A DNA stretch of 64,000 nucleotides, taken from Candidatus Thiopontia autotrophica. GTDB taxonomy: Bacteria > Pseudomonadota > Gammaproteobacteria > GCF-002020875. The translations under genes and the position numbers were made by a program. The DNA lies in NCBI GenBank assembly GCA_014384675.1, contig JACNFK010000015.1, positions 1 to 64,000 of the forward strand, in the 5' to 3' direction. The notes under the pieces are model-generated. The model saw only the letters and a program-made list of their open reading frames with translations. It had not been told where the DNA came from and searched no databases. Below are positions 1 to 7,543 of this stretch, in pieces. Positions within the stretch are counted from its first letter, which is position 1, and every line of letters begins with the position of its first letter.

Positions 1-98
1 CCCACGATCCGAAACTGAGTTGAAAATTCTACCCTTATCCGTCAGGCAGTGCCATTCGGATTTTAAATAGGTAGAAAATTATTGAGAGGTCATCAAAC

Positions 99-1406
99 TC
101 AATGAGACATCAATGATTCAATCTCGGCAACGCTCCTGGGGGCCCCCTCGGTTATAACCTCGCACCCCTTACTGGTAATCACAACATCATCCTCGATGCG
201 AATACCAATCCCCTGCCATTTCCTGGCAACCCCTTTCATCCCTTGCGGGATATAGATCCCTGGCTCAACTGTCATCACCATCCCCGGCTCCAGTTGACGC
301 CACTTGCCACCCACCTTGTATTCACCAACATCATGAACATCCATTCCTAGCCAGTGGCTGGTCTGATGCATATAGAATCTCTTGTACTCCTCATCCTTGA
401 TTAAACTGCTAAGATCACCTTTCAGAATTTTCAGCTCCAACAACCCCCTGGTTACAGCCCTTACAGCGGCACGGTGGGGAGCATCAAAACGTCTGCCCGG
501 GCGCATCTGTCTTATTGCTGCTTTTTGTGCTGCAAGAACAACCTCATAGAGCTGACGTTGCACCGTAGAAAAACGGCCATTTACAGGAAATGTGCGAGTA
601 ATATCTGCAGCATATCCATCATACTCTGCTCCCGCATCAATCAATACCATCTCACCATTCTGGAGCTGCTTGCTGTTTTTTATGTAGTGAAGCGTACAGG
701 CACTATTTCCACCTGCCACAATCGAATCATAGGCCACAGTCCGTACCCCATGAGCTGAAAACTCGTGAAGAATCTCCCCCTCGACCTCTGACTCAGATAT
801 CTCCGGACGGCAATATCTCATTGCCCTGCGATGTGCTGCAACCGTAATAGCTGCAGCTTTTTTCATAAGACGAATCTCTGCAGCTGACTTAATCAGGCGC
901 ATCTCATGCAAGAGCGGATCCAGCAACTGCACCGTCTGCGGAGTCACAATACCGGCACGACTCTGCTGGCGAAATAATCTCAACTGCTTGAGCAGGCCCC
1001 GCTCAATCGTGCTCTCCTCACCCAGATTGAAATAGAGGTACTGTACTCCTGCAAGCAGATCCGGCAGTTTTTCACTCCATTGCCCAATAGGCCATGCCTC
1101 TGTCATCCCCATCTCTGAAACAGCACGCTCTGTCCCCAGCCTCTCGCCCGTCCACTGCTCTTGCTCTCGATCTCTCTCCTGACAGAACAGCATCCATGAC
1201 CCCTTACTGCCGCTCTTCTTGATAACCAGAACCGCATCCGGCTCTGCAAACCCGGTCAGATAATAGAAGTCACTCTCAGGATGGTATGAATACTCAACAT
1301 CTCGGTTGCGCATGTGATGTGGAGCTGCCGACAGAATAGCAATGGAGTCAGGCTTCATCTTTCTTAACAGCTGCCTGCGACGGCCTGCAAATACATTCTG
1401 GTTCAT
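99..1406 (-). CDS. pepP: Xaa-Pro aminopeptidase (aminopeptidase P)
   Basis: Cytosolic metallopeptidase that removes an N-terminal residue preceding proline. At 435 aa it has the family's usual length. The N-terminal third is the creatinase-like non-catalytic domain. The C-terminal pita-bread domain shows all dinuclear-metal ligands in order: Asp in VLIDAGAEYDG and in ADITRTF, His in HQTSHWLGMDVHD, Glu in VEPGIYIP, Glu in RIEDDVVIT. It lies 8 bp downstream of the UPF0149 gene, the usual gammaproteobacterial neighbour, and is probably cotranscribed with it. The 98 bp between it and the window edge hold nothing recognisable, so any continuing operon (often ubiH) lies outside. Confidence 0.96.
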   Translation of the reverse strand: MNQNVFAGRRRQLLRKMKPDSIAILSAAPHHMRNRDVEYSYHPESDFYYLTGFAEPDAVLVIKKSGSKGSWMLFCQERDREQEQWTGERLGTERAVSEMGMTEAWPIGQWSEKLPDLLAGVQYLYFNLGEESTIERGLLKQLRLFRQQSRAGIVTPQTVQLLDPLLHEMRLIKSAAEIRLMKKAAAITVAAHRRAMRYCRPEISESEVEGEILHEFSAHGVRTVAYDSIVAGGNSACTLHYIKNSKQLQNGEMVLIDAGAEYDGYAADITRTFPVNGRFSTVQRQLYEVVLAAQKAAIRQMRPGRRFDAPHRAAVRAVTRGLLELKILKGDLSSLIKDEEYKRFYMHQTSHWLGMDVHDVGEYKVGGKWRQLEPGMVMTVEPGIYIPQGMKGVARKWQGIGIRIEDDVVITSKGCEVITEGAPRSVAEIESLMSH

Positions 1407-1414
1407 GATATTTC

Positions 1415-1996
1415 TTAGTGAATAGTCTCGTTTAGTGGCAGGGAGCCAATCGGGCTCTTTACGGAATTGCTCCCCTCATACAGAAGCATGGTACCAATAC
1501 GTACATGCTCAACCACCTGCAGGAAATCCATCTCATCCTCCTCATCCCCATGGTCATCCTCTCCCTCGATGAAACTGGCACGAGATATCTCCATCAGGTC
1601 TTTCAGAAACTCCTGTTGCACCTCACTCTCCTGAAAATCCTCACTGGCTGATGCAATACCGTATCCATATAGAAATCCCTCACACCATGCAGCCAGAGCT
1701 TCGGTACGCACATCAAGGGGCTCATCTTCCGGCAGAAACAGCTCAAACTGCAGCTCGTCACCATTCAATTGCTGAGCCACATCAGCAACCATCCTGGCTA
1801 TCATGGCAACATCCTCTCGGGCCTGCAGATTAGCCTCGTCACGCTCTCCAACAACCTCCTTGAGCCAGCCAATCTCATCCTCTGCATGGCCAGACATCAG
1901 ACGACCACAGAAAGAGCCATGAAGCTCTGCCCCATCCATTGCGAGTGATAAACGTCTTAATGCATCACTAACATCATTGTATTGAATCTTTTCCAT
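1415..1996 (-). CDS. UPF0149 / YgfB-YecA family protein
   Basis: 193-aa acidic protein of the UPF0149 (YgfB) family, an all-helical cytosolic protein of unclear role usually encoded just upstream of pepP, as here. Visible family features are LHGSFCGRLM near residue 25 and a conserved WCEGFLYGYG block around residue 105. The C-terminus is rich in Asp and Glu. It lacks the SEC-C zinc-binding tail found on some relatives. It is the first gene of a leftward pair with pepP. Confidence 0.9.
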   Translation of the reverse strand: MEKIQYNDVSDALRRLSLAMDGAELHGSFCGRLMSGHAEDEIGWLKEVVGERDEANLQAREDVAMIARMVADVAQQLNGDELQFELFLPEDEPLDVRTEALAAWCEGFLYGYGIASASEDFQESEVQQEFLKDLMEISRASFIEGEDDHGDEEDEMDFLQVVEHVRIGTMLLYEGSNSVKSPIGSLPLNETIH

Positions 1997-2043
1997 CCCC
2001 CCATTCTCTCAAATACAGAGAACTGCGCAACTTTCAGGAGGCT

Positions 2044-2072
2044 CTGATTAAGTCACTTCGTGACCCAATCAG
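2044..2072. repeat. Short inverted repeat (hairpin) upstream of UPF0149
   Basis: CTGATT-aa-GTCAC-ttc-GTGAC-cc-AATCAG: an 11-bp-arm hairpin interrupted by one symmetric 2-nt mismatch, in the divergent gap between UPF0149 and the coiled-coil gene. There is no T-tract, so it is not a classical terminator. It may be an operator or a DNA structural element. Confidence 0.5.
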
Positions 2073-2094
2073 ATCTCCCTTACAAGTTATTTTA

Positions 2095-2151
2095 TGGGGG
2101 AAGGGTTATAATTCAGCATATTACAACAACATCTATAGAGCCCTTCCCCCA
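2095..2151. repeat. 11-bp perfect inverted repeat with 35-nt spacer
   Basis: TGGGGGAAGGG at the left and its exact complement CCCTTCCCCCA at the right, separated by 35 AT-rich bases. It sits about 40 bp upstream of the promoter of the coiled-coil gene. It could form a long-loop hairpin on either strand or be paired binding sites. No protein-coding content is seen in this gap. Confidence 0.5.
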
Positions 2152-2192
2152 AACCCCCATCCCATTAATCTTTTTCAGATATTCTTTCACTA

Positions 2193-2221
2193 TTGAAGAT
2201 TTATTACGATCACTCTATAGT
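2193..2221 (+). promoter_or_regulatory. Sigma-70-type promoter giving a near-leaderless mRNA
   Basis: TTGAAG, 17-bp spacer, TATAGT. Transcription would start about 7 nt further on, within three bases of the ATG at 2231. No Shine-Dalgarno sequence precedes that ATG (the sequence there is TCCTCCCATT). This arrangement decides the start used for the next gene. Confidence 0.6.
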
Positions 2222-2230
2222 CCTCCCATT

Positions 2231-2485
2231 ATGGCCAAGAAAAAAACCACAAAAAAGAGTTCTGCGGGTGGAAGCCAGTGGCAGCCGGAGATCAAAAATC
2301 TGGAGCACAGAATCGGCGAACTGATTAGCCTCTGTAATACCTTGCGTGAGGAGAACGGAGATCTGCGTGGAAAAATACAGGACGTCATCACAGAGCGTGA
2401 TGAGTTGGTGGAAAAAAATCAACTTACAGTCAAGAGTGTTGAATCCATTCTCTCATCTGTAAAAATACTGGAAAAACAGTCATGA
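2231..2485 (+). CDS. Small coiled-coil protein, TIGR02449/ZapB-like
   Basis: 84-aa protein with a Lys/Ser-rich head (MAKKKTTKKSSAGG) followed by a single predicted coiled coil of about 60 residues (heptads through LEHRIGELISLCNTLREEN and beyond). It matches the small TIGR02449-type proteins encoded immediately before zapA in many gammaproteobacteria, and plausibly acts with the cell-division ring. A longer frame opens at 2060, but that upstream part is not protein-like and the promoter lies inside it, so the ATG at 2231 is chosen. Its stop overlaps the zapA start by 4 bp. Confidence 0.82.
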   Translation: MAKKKTTKKSSAGGSQWQPEIKNLEHRIGELISLCNTLREENGDLRGKIQDVITERDELVEKNQLTVKSVESILSSVKILEKQS

Positions 2486-2796
2486 CCAAAAGTACACCAG
2501 TAACCATCAGCATTCTGCAAAAAGAGTACAAGATCTCCTGTCCTCCAGAAGAGCAAAACTCACTTATTGAGTCAGCGTCAATCGTTGACAAGAAAATGCG
2601 CGAGATAAGAAAACAGGGGAAAAGTGTTGGTCAGGATCGCATTGCCATAATGGCGGCACTCAACATTGCTCATGAACTACTGCATAATCACTCTGATCAG
2701 CAGCAGGGTGCAGTTGACGTGGCGGATGAACTGGTTCGCCTGCGAGGCCAGGTGGAGGCTGCACTTCACCAAGGCAAGCAATTAGAGCTTGAATAA
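2482..2796 (+). CDS. zapA: Cell division protein ZapA
   Basis: 104-aa ZapA, which bundles FtsZ protofilaments at midcell. The N-terminal globular part (TISILQKEYKISCPPEEQ) and the conserved helix with DRIAIMAALNIAHELL are clear, followed by a C-terminal coiled coil. It is translationally coupled (ATGA) to the upstream coiled-coil gene. The zapA - 6S RNA - fau order is the standard proteobacterial arrangement. Confidence 0.95.
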   Translation: MTKSTPVTISILQKEYKISCPPEEQNSLIESASIVDKKMREIRKQGKSVGQDRIAIMAALNIAHELLHNHSDQQQGAVDVADELVRLRGQVEAALHQGKQLELE

Positions 2797-2829
2797 TTAC
2801 CCAAACAGGTGTAGCTTATATACCTATAG

Positions 2830-3025
2830 ATTTTGGTGTCTACTGTAGTATTTGATCACCGGGACTCGATCCTTGATCCTTAACTCACGACCCTGGGAGC
2901 TAATTTTATTAAAGGCGTGTGCAGGTCCGATTATCGGAAAGCCTAAACCTTTAGTTCAGGCTCCCCTCCTTGAACTCTATGGTTCAGGGACGTTGGCCCG
3001 ACCGGTACATACGGTAGACACCACC
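2830..3025 (+). ncRNA. ssrS: 6S RNA
   Basis: About 190 nt between zapA and the 5-formyl-THF cyclo-ligase gene, the canonical ssrS locus. The ends close in a perfect stem (TGGTGTCTAC at 2834-2843 with GTAGACACCA at 3014-3023). The interior is the long imperfect helix with a central bubble expected of a 6S RNA that mimics an open promoter and sequesters sigma-70 RNA polymerase. Ends are approximate; the identification rests on synteny and the closing stem. Confidence 0.88.
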
Positions 3026-3039
3026 CTACACTCCCCCTC

Positions 3040-3627
3040 ATGAAAGCCACCGCCACTCTCCGTAATAAAATCCGCGAGAAGAGACGTGCTCTTCCTGAAG
3101 CGGTGCGCCAGGCCAACTCGGCAGAGCTCTTTGGCCACTTGATCAACCACCATGTTTTCAAGCGTAGCCGCAGAATTGCAGGATTTATTGCCAGTGACGG
3201 GGAACAGGATCCCGAGCTAATTATTGATCGAGCTATTCACGATGGTAAGGAGTGTTTTCTCCCTGTCTTGAACAGACTGCATGGCAACAGATTATGGTTT
3301 GCTCCACTCCATGAAGATAGCAATCTTGTTATCAATAAATATGGGATTCCGGAACCGGAGATATTTCCTCCAAAACCAACTCCAACCTGGACCCTTGATC
3401 TTGTGCTTACCCCACTTGTAGCTTTTGATTCAGCTGGAGGACGCATAGGGATGGGCGGCGGATATTATGATAGAACCTTCTCTCATCCAAAACGCTCGAG
3501 CAATAGCAGGCGTCCATTTCTGCTTGGAGTGGCCCACTCATTCCAGGAGGTTAAATCAATAAAAAAAGAGCCGTGGGATATTCCACTTGACGGCATTGCC
3601 ACAGAGAAAGGGGTTACTGTTTTCTAA
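3040..3627 (+). CDS. fau: 5-formyltetrahydrofolate cyclo-ligase
   Basis: 195-aa enzyme (ygfA/fau/MTHFS) that converts 5-formyl-THF to 5,10-methenyl-THF with ATP. The basic N-terminal start KNKIRE-like (LRNKIREKRRALPE) and the signature GGRIGMGGGYYDRTF near residue 140 are visible. It is probably cotranscribed with 6S RNA, as in E. coli. Its last codons and stop are embedded in the left arm of a 46-bp perfect palindrome, which may act as its 3' boundary. Confidence 0.94.
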   Translation: MKATATLRNKIREKRRALPEAVRQANSAELFGHLINHHVFKRSRRIAGFIASDGEQDPELIIDRAIHDGKECFLPVLNRLHGNRLWFAPLHEDSNLVINKYGIPEPEIFPPKPTPTWTLDLVLTPLVAFDSAGGRIGMGGGYYDRTFSHPKRSSNSRRPFLLGVAHSFQEVKSIKKEPWDIPLDGIATEKGVTVF

Positions 3628-3661
3628 TTAGTTTATAGCCATAAACTAATTAGAAAACAGT
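3616..3661. repeat. 46-bp perfect palindrome at the fau 3' end
   Basis: Two 21-nt arms that are exact reverse complements (left arm 3616-3636 begins ACTGTTTTCTAATTAG; right arm 3641-3661), separated by the four bases AGCC. The fau stop codon lies in the left arm. There is no T-tract, so Rho-independent termination is unlikely, but the RNA hairpin would be very stable. The rest of the gap to 3828 is very AT-rich, with repeated AATATTG motifs and no gene. Confidence 0.9.
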
Positions 3662-3828
3662 ATGGTAATATTTGCATTTAAAATCAGGAACTACTTATTT
3701 TATTTAGCTTATTATTAATAAACAATATTGATTACAATAATATTGACTTATTGATTGAATAATATATTGTTGCCGCAAGTCTGTTAATACAGGCTTATTT
3801 TCTTAACTACATAGAGAGGTTATTCGAT

Positions 3829-4050
3829 ATGTTTGATAATGCATTTTCTACCGTTGGTAGCGTTGTACGTGGACTTACTGGATTGTTAATGTCATTAATC
3901 GGGCTCGGCCTTTTAATCGAGGTTGTATTTGGTGCAGGGGCTCTTGGAATGCCCGGAGTTGTTGGGGGCATCGGCAACGTTGTATCCCAGTTCAGTGGAG
4001 TTAATGGTTTAATTACACTGATTGTACTTGCAGCATTACTTAACAGATAA
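3829..4050 (+). CDS. Small Gly-rich membrane protein
   Basis: 73-aa hydrophobic protein I do not recognise. It has two predicted membrane segments (about residues 14-40 and 55-72) and Gly-rich stretches (VVGGIGNVVSQFSGVNGL). A good ribosome site (GAGAGG, 8 nt before the ATG) supports the start. The tail pattern GNVVxxxxGxxGLxxLxxLAALLNR resembles that of the next gene, so the two look like a divergent pair. Function unknown; channel-like or pore-forming peptides are one guess. Confidence 0.65.
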   Translation: MFDNAFSTVGSVVRGLTGLLMSLIGLGLLIEVVFGAGALGMPGVVGGIGNVVSQFSGVNGLITLIVLAALLNR

Positions 4051-4064
4051 TCATCTTTAAGTAG

Positions 4065-4085
4065 ACCCCCCTCTTCGGAGGGGGT
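4065..4085 (+). other. GC-rich UUCG-tetraloop hairpin between two small genes
   Basis: CCCCCTC-TTCG-GAGGGGG, a 7-bp stem with a UUCG tetraloop in the 59-bp gap between the two small membrane-protein genes. It lacks a T-tract, so it is more likely an RNA-stabilising or processing hairpin, or a leaky terminator, than a full stop. Confidence 0.6.
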
Positions 4086-4109
4086 GTTACAGACAAAAAG
4101 GCAGACACC

Positions 4110-4409
4110 ATGAACAGTTCACCGATAAAAGAGACTATCAACCGTGCCACCTCATGGTTAAAAATTCTTACCGATTTTGGTGTCATGCTTATAATCACCT
4201 TCATAATTATTGATATTCTGTTCCCGGGGACAACCGGCATTATTGGAAACCTTACAGAAATAGTTCAAACCGCAACCGGATCAACTGCTGATACCACTAC
4301 AGCCGCTAAATCTGGCTCTGAAGTTATCACAAACGGCAACAGTGATCGTGGACTGGTTGGACTTGTTGCTCTATTACTATTTTTATTTCTGCTACGCCGC
4401 GACAAATAG
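4110..4409 (+). CDS. Small membrane protein, partner of the preceding gene
   Basis: 99-aa protein with an N-terminal amphipathic part, a strong membrane segment (VMLIITFIIIDILF, about residues 30-43), a Thr/Ala/Ser-rich middle, and a second hydrophobic segment ending LLLFLFLLRRDK. The IGNLTEIV...GLVGLVALL pattern echoes the preceding gene. I do not recognise a family. AAGG precedes the ATG. It converges with yaaA. Confidence 0.6.
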   Translation: MNSSPIKETINRATSWLKILTDFGVMLIITFIIIDILFPGTTGIIGNLTEIVQTATGSTADTTTAAKSGSEVITNGNSDRGLVGLVALLLFLFLLRRDK

Positions 4410-4428
4410 ATATTTTCACCTGACTCAA

Positions 4429-5205
4429 TCAGGGTCGGGCGGACTCTTTTCGCAAAAACAGTAACTGACCACTATCTGATCCCTCTTCCGAGAAGCGATA
4501 TCCTGCGGCAGAAAAATCTTGCAACTGTTCCGCTCTATCCAGACGATTACGAATAACAAAATCACACATCATTCCACGTGCCTTTTTGGCATATATGCTA
4601 ATAATTTTATACTGGCCATTTTTCTCATCCTTGAAAACAGGAGTAACTACAGGATAATCCAGCATCCCATCCACGGACTTGAAGTACTCGCTGGATGCCA
4701 AATTAATGATCTCCCCACCAGATATCTCTACATCACGATTAATCAATGAGGCACTCTCTCCACGCCAATAATCATACAAGTTATCCCCCTTACGATTTTT
4801 AAGCCTGGTACCCATCTCTAATCTGTGTGGCTGAATCATATCAAGAGGGCGCAACACCCCATACAACCCAGAGAGGATTCTTAAATGGGCTTGAGCATAA
4901 TCAAAGTCTCTCTGCTCAAACGCTGTGGCAGCCATGCCTGCATATACATCACCCCTAAAGGCAAGAATCGCCTGTTTGGATCGTTGCTCTGAGGTGTCTG
5001 TTGTCCACCGTCTGTAACGTTCAAAATTCAGACGAGCAAGATTGTCACTTAATTTCATTAATCTCTTCAGATCACTCTCACTATACTGCTTCATAATTAA
5101 GGCAATGTACTCAGCCTTCCCTATCAGCTCTGGTTCCGAGAAGCCTATATCTGGTGCCACCTCTTCAAATTCAAGTTTTTTGGCTGGTGAAATCAGTAGT
5201 AACAT
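4429..5205 (-). CDS. yaaA: Peroxide stress protein YaaA (UPF0246)
   Basis: 258-aa YaaA family protein, which in E. coli limits free intracellular iron and DNA damage under peroxide stress. Full-length match: start MLLLISPAKKLEFE, RWTTDTSEQRSKQAILAFRGDVY near residue 70, GLYGVLRPLDMIQPHRLEMG near 115, and YAKKARGMMCDFVI near 205. It follows the 5205-6338 gene with a one-base overlap, so it may be the last gene of the MoxR/VWA operon. Confidence 0.93.
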   Translation of the reverse strand: MLLLISPAKKLEFEEVAPDIGFSEPELIGKAEYIALIMKQYSESDLKRLMKLSDNLARLNFERYRRWTTDTSEQRSKQAILAFRGDVYAGMAATAFEQRDFDYAQAHLRILSGLYGVLRPLDMIQPHRLEMGTRLKNRKGDNLYDYWRGESASLINRDVEISGGEIINLASSEYFKSVDGMLDYPVVTPVFKDEKNGQYKIISIYAKKARGMMCDFVIRNRLDRAEQLQDFSAAGYRFSEEGSDSGQLLFLRKESARP

Positions 5206-6338
5206 TATTTTTGCAACGTCTCCAGATTAGCTCTTATCAACTCAAACAGCGGAGTCAGCTTTTTTCTGATAGAGCGCCCCACAGCTCCACTGTGCAGAAC
5301 CATCCTAAATGAAACCTCCTCCCTGACACATGAGAGCAACATAACTGCCTGCATCATGTCCCGATATTCTGAATGGCTCTGTAACAGTTCCGCAACGGCC
5401 TTGATACTGCCATCATCAATCCACTCTCCAACCTGCAACTGACAGAGCTCCAGCGATCTCTCCTCAGTTGCAGGTATTCCGATATCAGAAAAGAGGGCAC
5501 CAATGGCATTCATAAGGGCGTAAACAGAATCCTCATTTGCCACCTTGCCAAGTAACTCTATGGCCAGAGCGATAAATGTCTGCCCCTCGGAGGAGACAAT
5601 GGTAATCATGGTTTTTGCAGCACTATTGCCACTATCAGACAGAGCTGCACACCCATCAACAATCTCCTGGTACCGAGGATGTGGCGCAACCAGATCAGGC
5701 AGTGACAAGGGGTTAGCCTGCAGAAATGCCACCTGATAAATACCCTTCCCACGCTCCTGACTTCGTCGCCATATCCGCTCAATCTGACCATCATCAAGTA
5801 GGCCGTCCTGCAGTAACAGGGACAAAATCAACAGCACCTCCTCTGTATCAGTAACAAACGCCAGATGCTCAACAAGAAACTGAGCGATCTCTCTACCCAG
5901 GCTACTGTTCACCACACAGGGGTGGCGCAACATATGCGTACCCTGCTCTGCCTGTTGTACCGTATTGGTAACAGTCCACCAGACATTATGTGCCAACTCA
6001 ACATTCAGCCCCGAGGAGTTGGCTACCGCAACAACCGCTTCCGGATCGCCCAACAGAAGAAACTTGCCAAGATGCACCCCTCCCGTCTGCCCCATGCGAC
6101 TCCACCGTTTAATATAGTTAGGATAACCCCCACTACTACCCAGAACATGTTCCGACAACATCTCACGAACATACCTCAGGTATTGATCATTATTACAGTT
6201 TGGAGAGAGCGGGATTGATGCCTCACCATTAGGCGTCAGTGCATACATTGTCATATGCGCCTCATCCAGACGGATAGCCTTGGGGCTGTTGTGCAGCATC
6301 ACCTGAATACGCAACTGGTCTTCACTGGATAACGACAT
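5205..6338 (-). CDS. Unknown protein coupled to a MoxR/VWA pair (possibly DsrS-like)
   Basis: 377-aa, mostly helical, soluble protein without signal peptide or membrane segment. The start ATG at 6338 overlaps the VWA stop as TGATG, a classic coupling signal. The C-terminal half reads like HEAT-type helical repeats. I do not recognise a firm family. It faintly recalls DsrS, a cytosolic protein of the dsr gene cluster of sulfur oxidisers, but that is memory-based and unverified. Being third in a MoxR-VWA operon suggests a client, adaptor or target of the ATPase pair. Confidence 0.7.
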   Translation of the reverse strand: MSLSSEDQLRIQVMLHNSPKAIRLDEAHMTMYALTPNGEASIPLSPNCNNDQYLRYVREMLSEHVLGSSGGYPNYIKRWSRMGQTGGVHLGKFLLLGDPEAVVAVANSSGLNVELAHNVWWTVTNTVQQAEQGTHMLRHPCVVNSSLGREIAQFLVEHLAFVTDTEEVLLILSLLLQDGLLDDGQIERIWRRSQERGKGIYQVAFLQANPLSLPDLVAPHPRYQEIVDGCAALSDSGNSAAKTMITIVSSEGQTFIALAIELLGKVANEDSVYALMNAIGALFSDIGIPATEERSLELCQLQVGEWIDDGSIKAVAELLQSHSEYRDMMQAVMLLSCVREEVSFRMVLHSGAVGRSIRKKLTPLFELIRANLETLQK

Positions 6339-7543
6339 CAGTTCAACTGGATCCTCTCTCCCCACGGCACACACCCTCTACCCTTGATCAGCCATATCAC
6401 CGGCAACTGTGGTGGATCTGCCGGGAACTTCCCCTCAGCATCAGTAAAGTAGAGCAAAATATCAGGCTGACTATCCTGTTGCTCAAGCCACCGAAAAACC
6501 GGGTTGAAACTGGTCCCTCTTCCACCCTTTATCAACTCAGATTGAACCTCCATAGGCTCCCATGGCTCGAATCTGACGGGCTCTCCAACAATCTCTTGAT
6601 CACTCATCAACAGTGTAACCCCTGCACGAATCTGCCCCTTCAGGCCATTAATCTCGGAGACAAACTCCCCAATCTCGTCAATACTCACTGAGCCGCTGGT
6701 ATCAATTGCGACCACAACATCAAGCTGCCCGCTTCTCAGGGATGGAAAAATAGCCCCGCTTCCCCTGCGTGATGAGGGACGGAGGTAACTGTAGTCATCT
6801 CGCGCTCGTGCTGTCATATAGTGAGCCAACATCATTCTCCATGGCAACCGAGGCTGGAGAAAGTGGTCAACCATCCTTGCCATGGCACCGTCCAGCTTGC
6901 CTGCCTGCATTGCCTGCTGTGCCGCCCCGGCGAGATGTTGCTGCCACTGGGTCTCCAGAGAATTTCTCTCCATTTCACCGAGAGGGGGTGGACGACCCGA
7001 GGCACCACTATAACCCCAACCGGAATTAGGTGTGCCAGAACCATGAGCATCGGAAGCATCCAGCTCAGAATCTGAACTGTCTGAAGTATCATCATGGTTA
7101 TCATATAGATGCTGATCCAGTGTCTCCCGATCGTCATCCTCATCCAGCATTGGATATATCTCCTCTGCCGTCATCCCGTCAAAACTTTTCAGATATAGAA
7201 CATCGTCTGGTGGAACCATATCCTCACCAATCAACATGGCATTTATGGCAAAGTCACACGCCACATCCCAGCGGTGTCTGTTTCTATGTTGACGGCGCGA
7301 AAAATGGGATAGCGCACAGTGCAGCGCATCATGAGCCAACATGAACTGAACCTGTTTGGATGTCAGCGCAGAGATATATTCAGCATTGTAATAGATAGAA
7401 CGTGCATCTGTTGCTGTGGTTTTACACCAGCCTGGTGATGCCTCAACCAGCGGCAGACGCAATACAAGTGCCCCTAAAAATGGGCGCTCCAGAATCAATC
7501 TGGTACGTGCTGCACTCAACTTTGTATCAACTACCTCACTCAT
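6338..7543 (-). CDS. VWA-domain protein with DUF2201-type N-terminus
   Basis: 401 aa. The N-terminal domain carries AHDALHCALSHFSRR, where the usual HExxH metallopeptidase motif of this family reads HDxxH. An acidic linker (DEDDDRETLDQ and DSSDSELDASD) follows. The C-terminal von Willebrand A domain has an intact MIDAS (DTSGSVS). Such proteins pair with MoxR AAA ATPases in metal-cofactor insertion or protein remodelling. Start and stop overlap both neighbours (ATGA with the MoxR gene, TGATG with the downstream gene). Confidence 0.88.
   Translation of the reverse strand: MSEVVDTKLSAARTRLILERPFLGALVLRLPLVEASPGWCKTTATDARSIYYNAEYISALTSKQVQFMLAHDALHCALSHFSRRQHRNRHRWDVACDFAINAMLIGEDMVPPDDVLYLKSFDGMTAEEIYPMLDEDDDRETLDQHLYDNHDDTSDSSDSELDASDAHGSGTPNSGWGYSGASGRPPPLGEMERNSLETQWQQHLAGAAQQAMQAGKLDGAMARMVDHFLQPRLPWRMMLAHYMTARARDDYSYLRPSSRRGSGAIFPSLRSGQLDVVVAIDTSGSVSIDEIGEFVSEINGLKGQIRAGVTLLMSDQEIVGEPVRFEPWEPMEVQSELIKGGRGTSFNPVFRWLEQQDSQPDILLYFTDAEGKFPADPPQLPVIWLIKGRGCVPWGERIQLN

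Noticed and set aside
474-758. Open frame on the + strand inside pepP
   Set aside because: Antisense shadow of a strongly conserved gene, low-complexity composition and no ribosome site; the same applies to many opposite-strand frames across the window.
2060-2230. N-terminal extension of the zapA-linked coiled-coil protein from an upstream start
   Set aside because: The extension is not protein-like, includes an inverted repeat, and the promoter lies within it.
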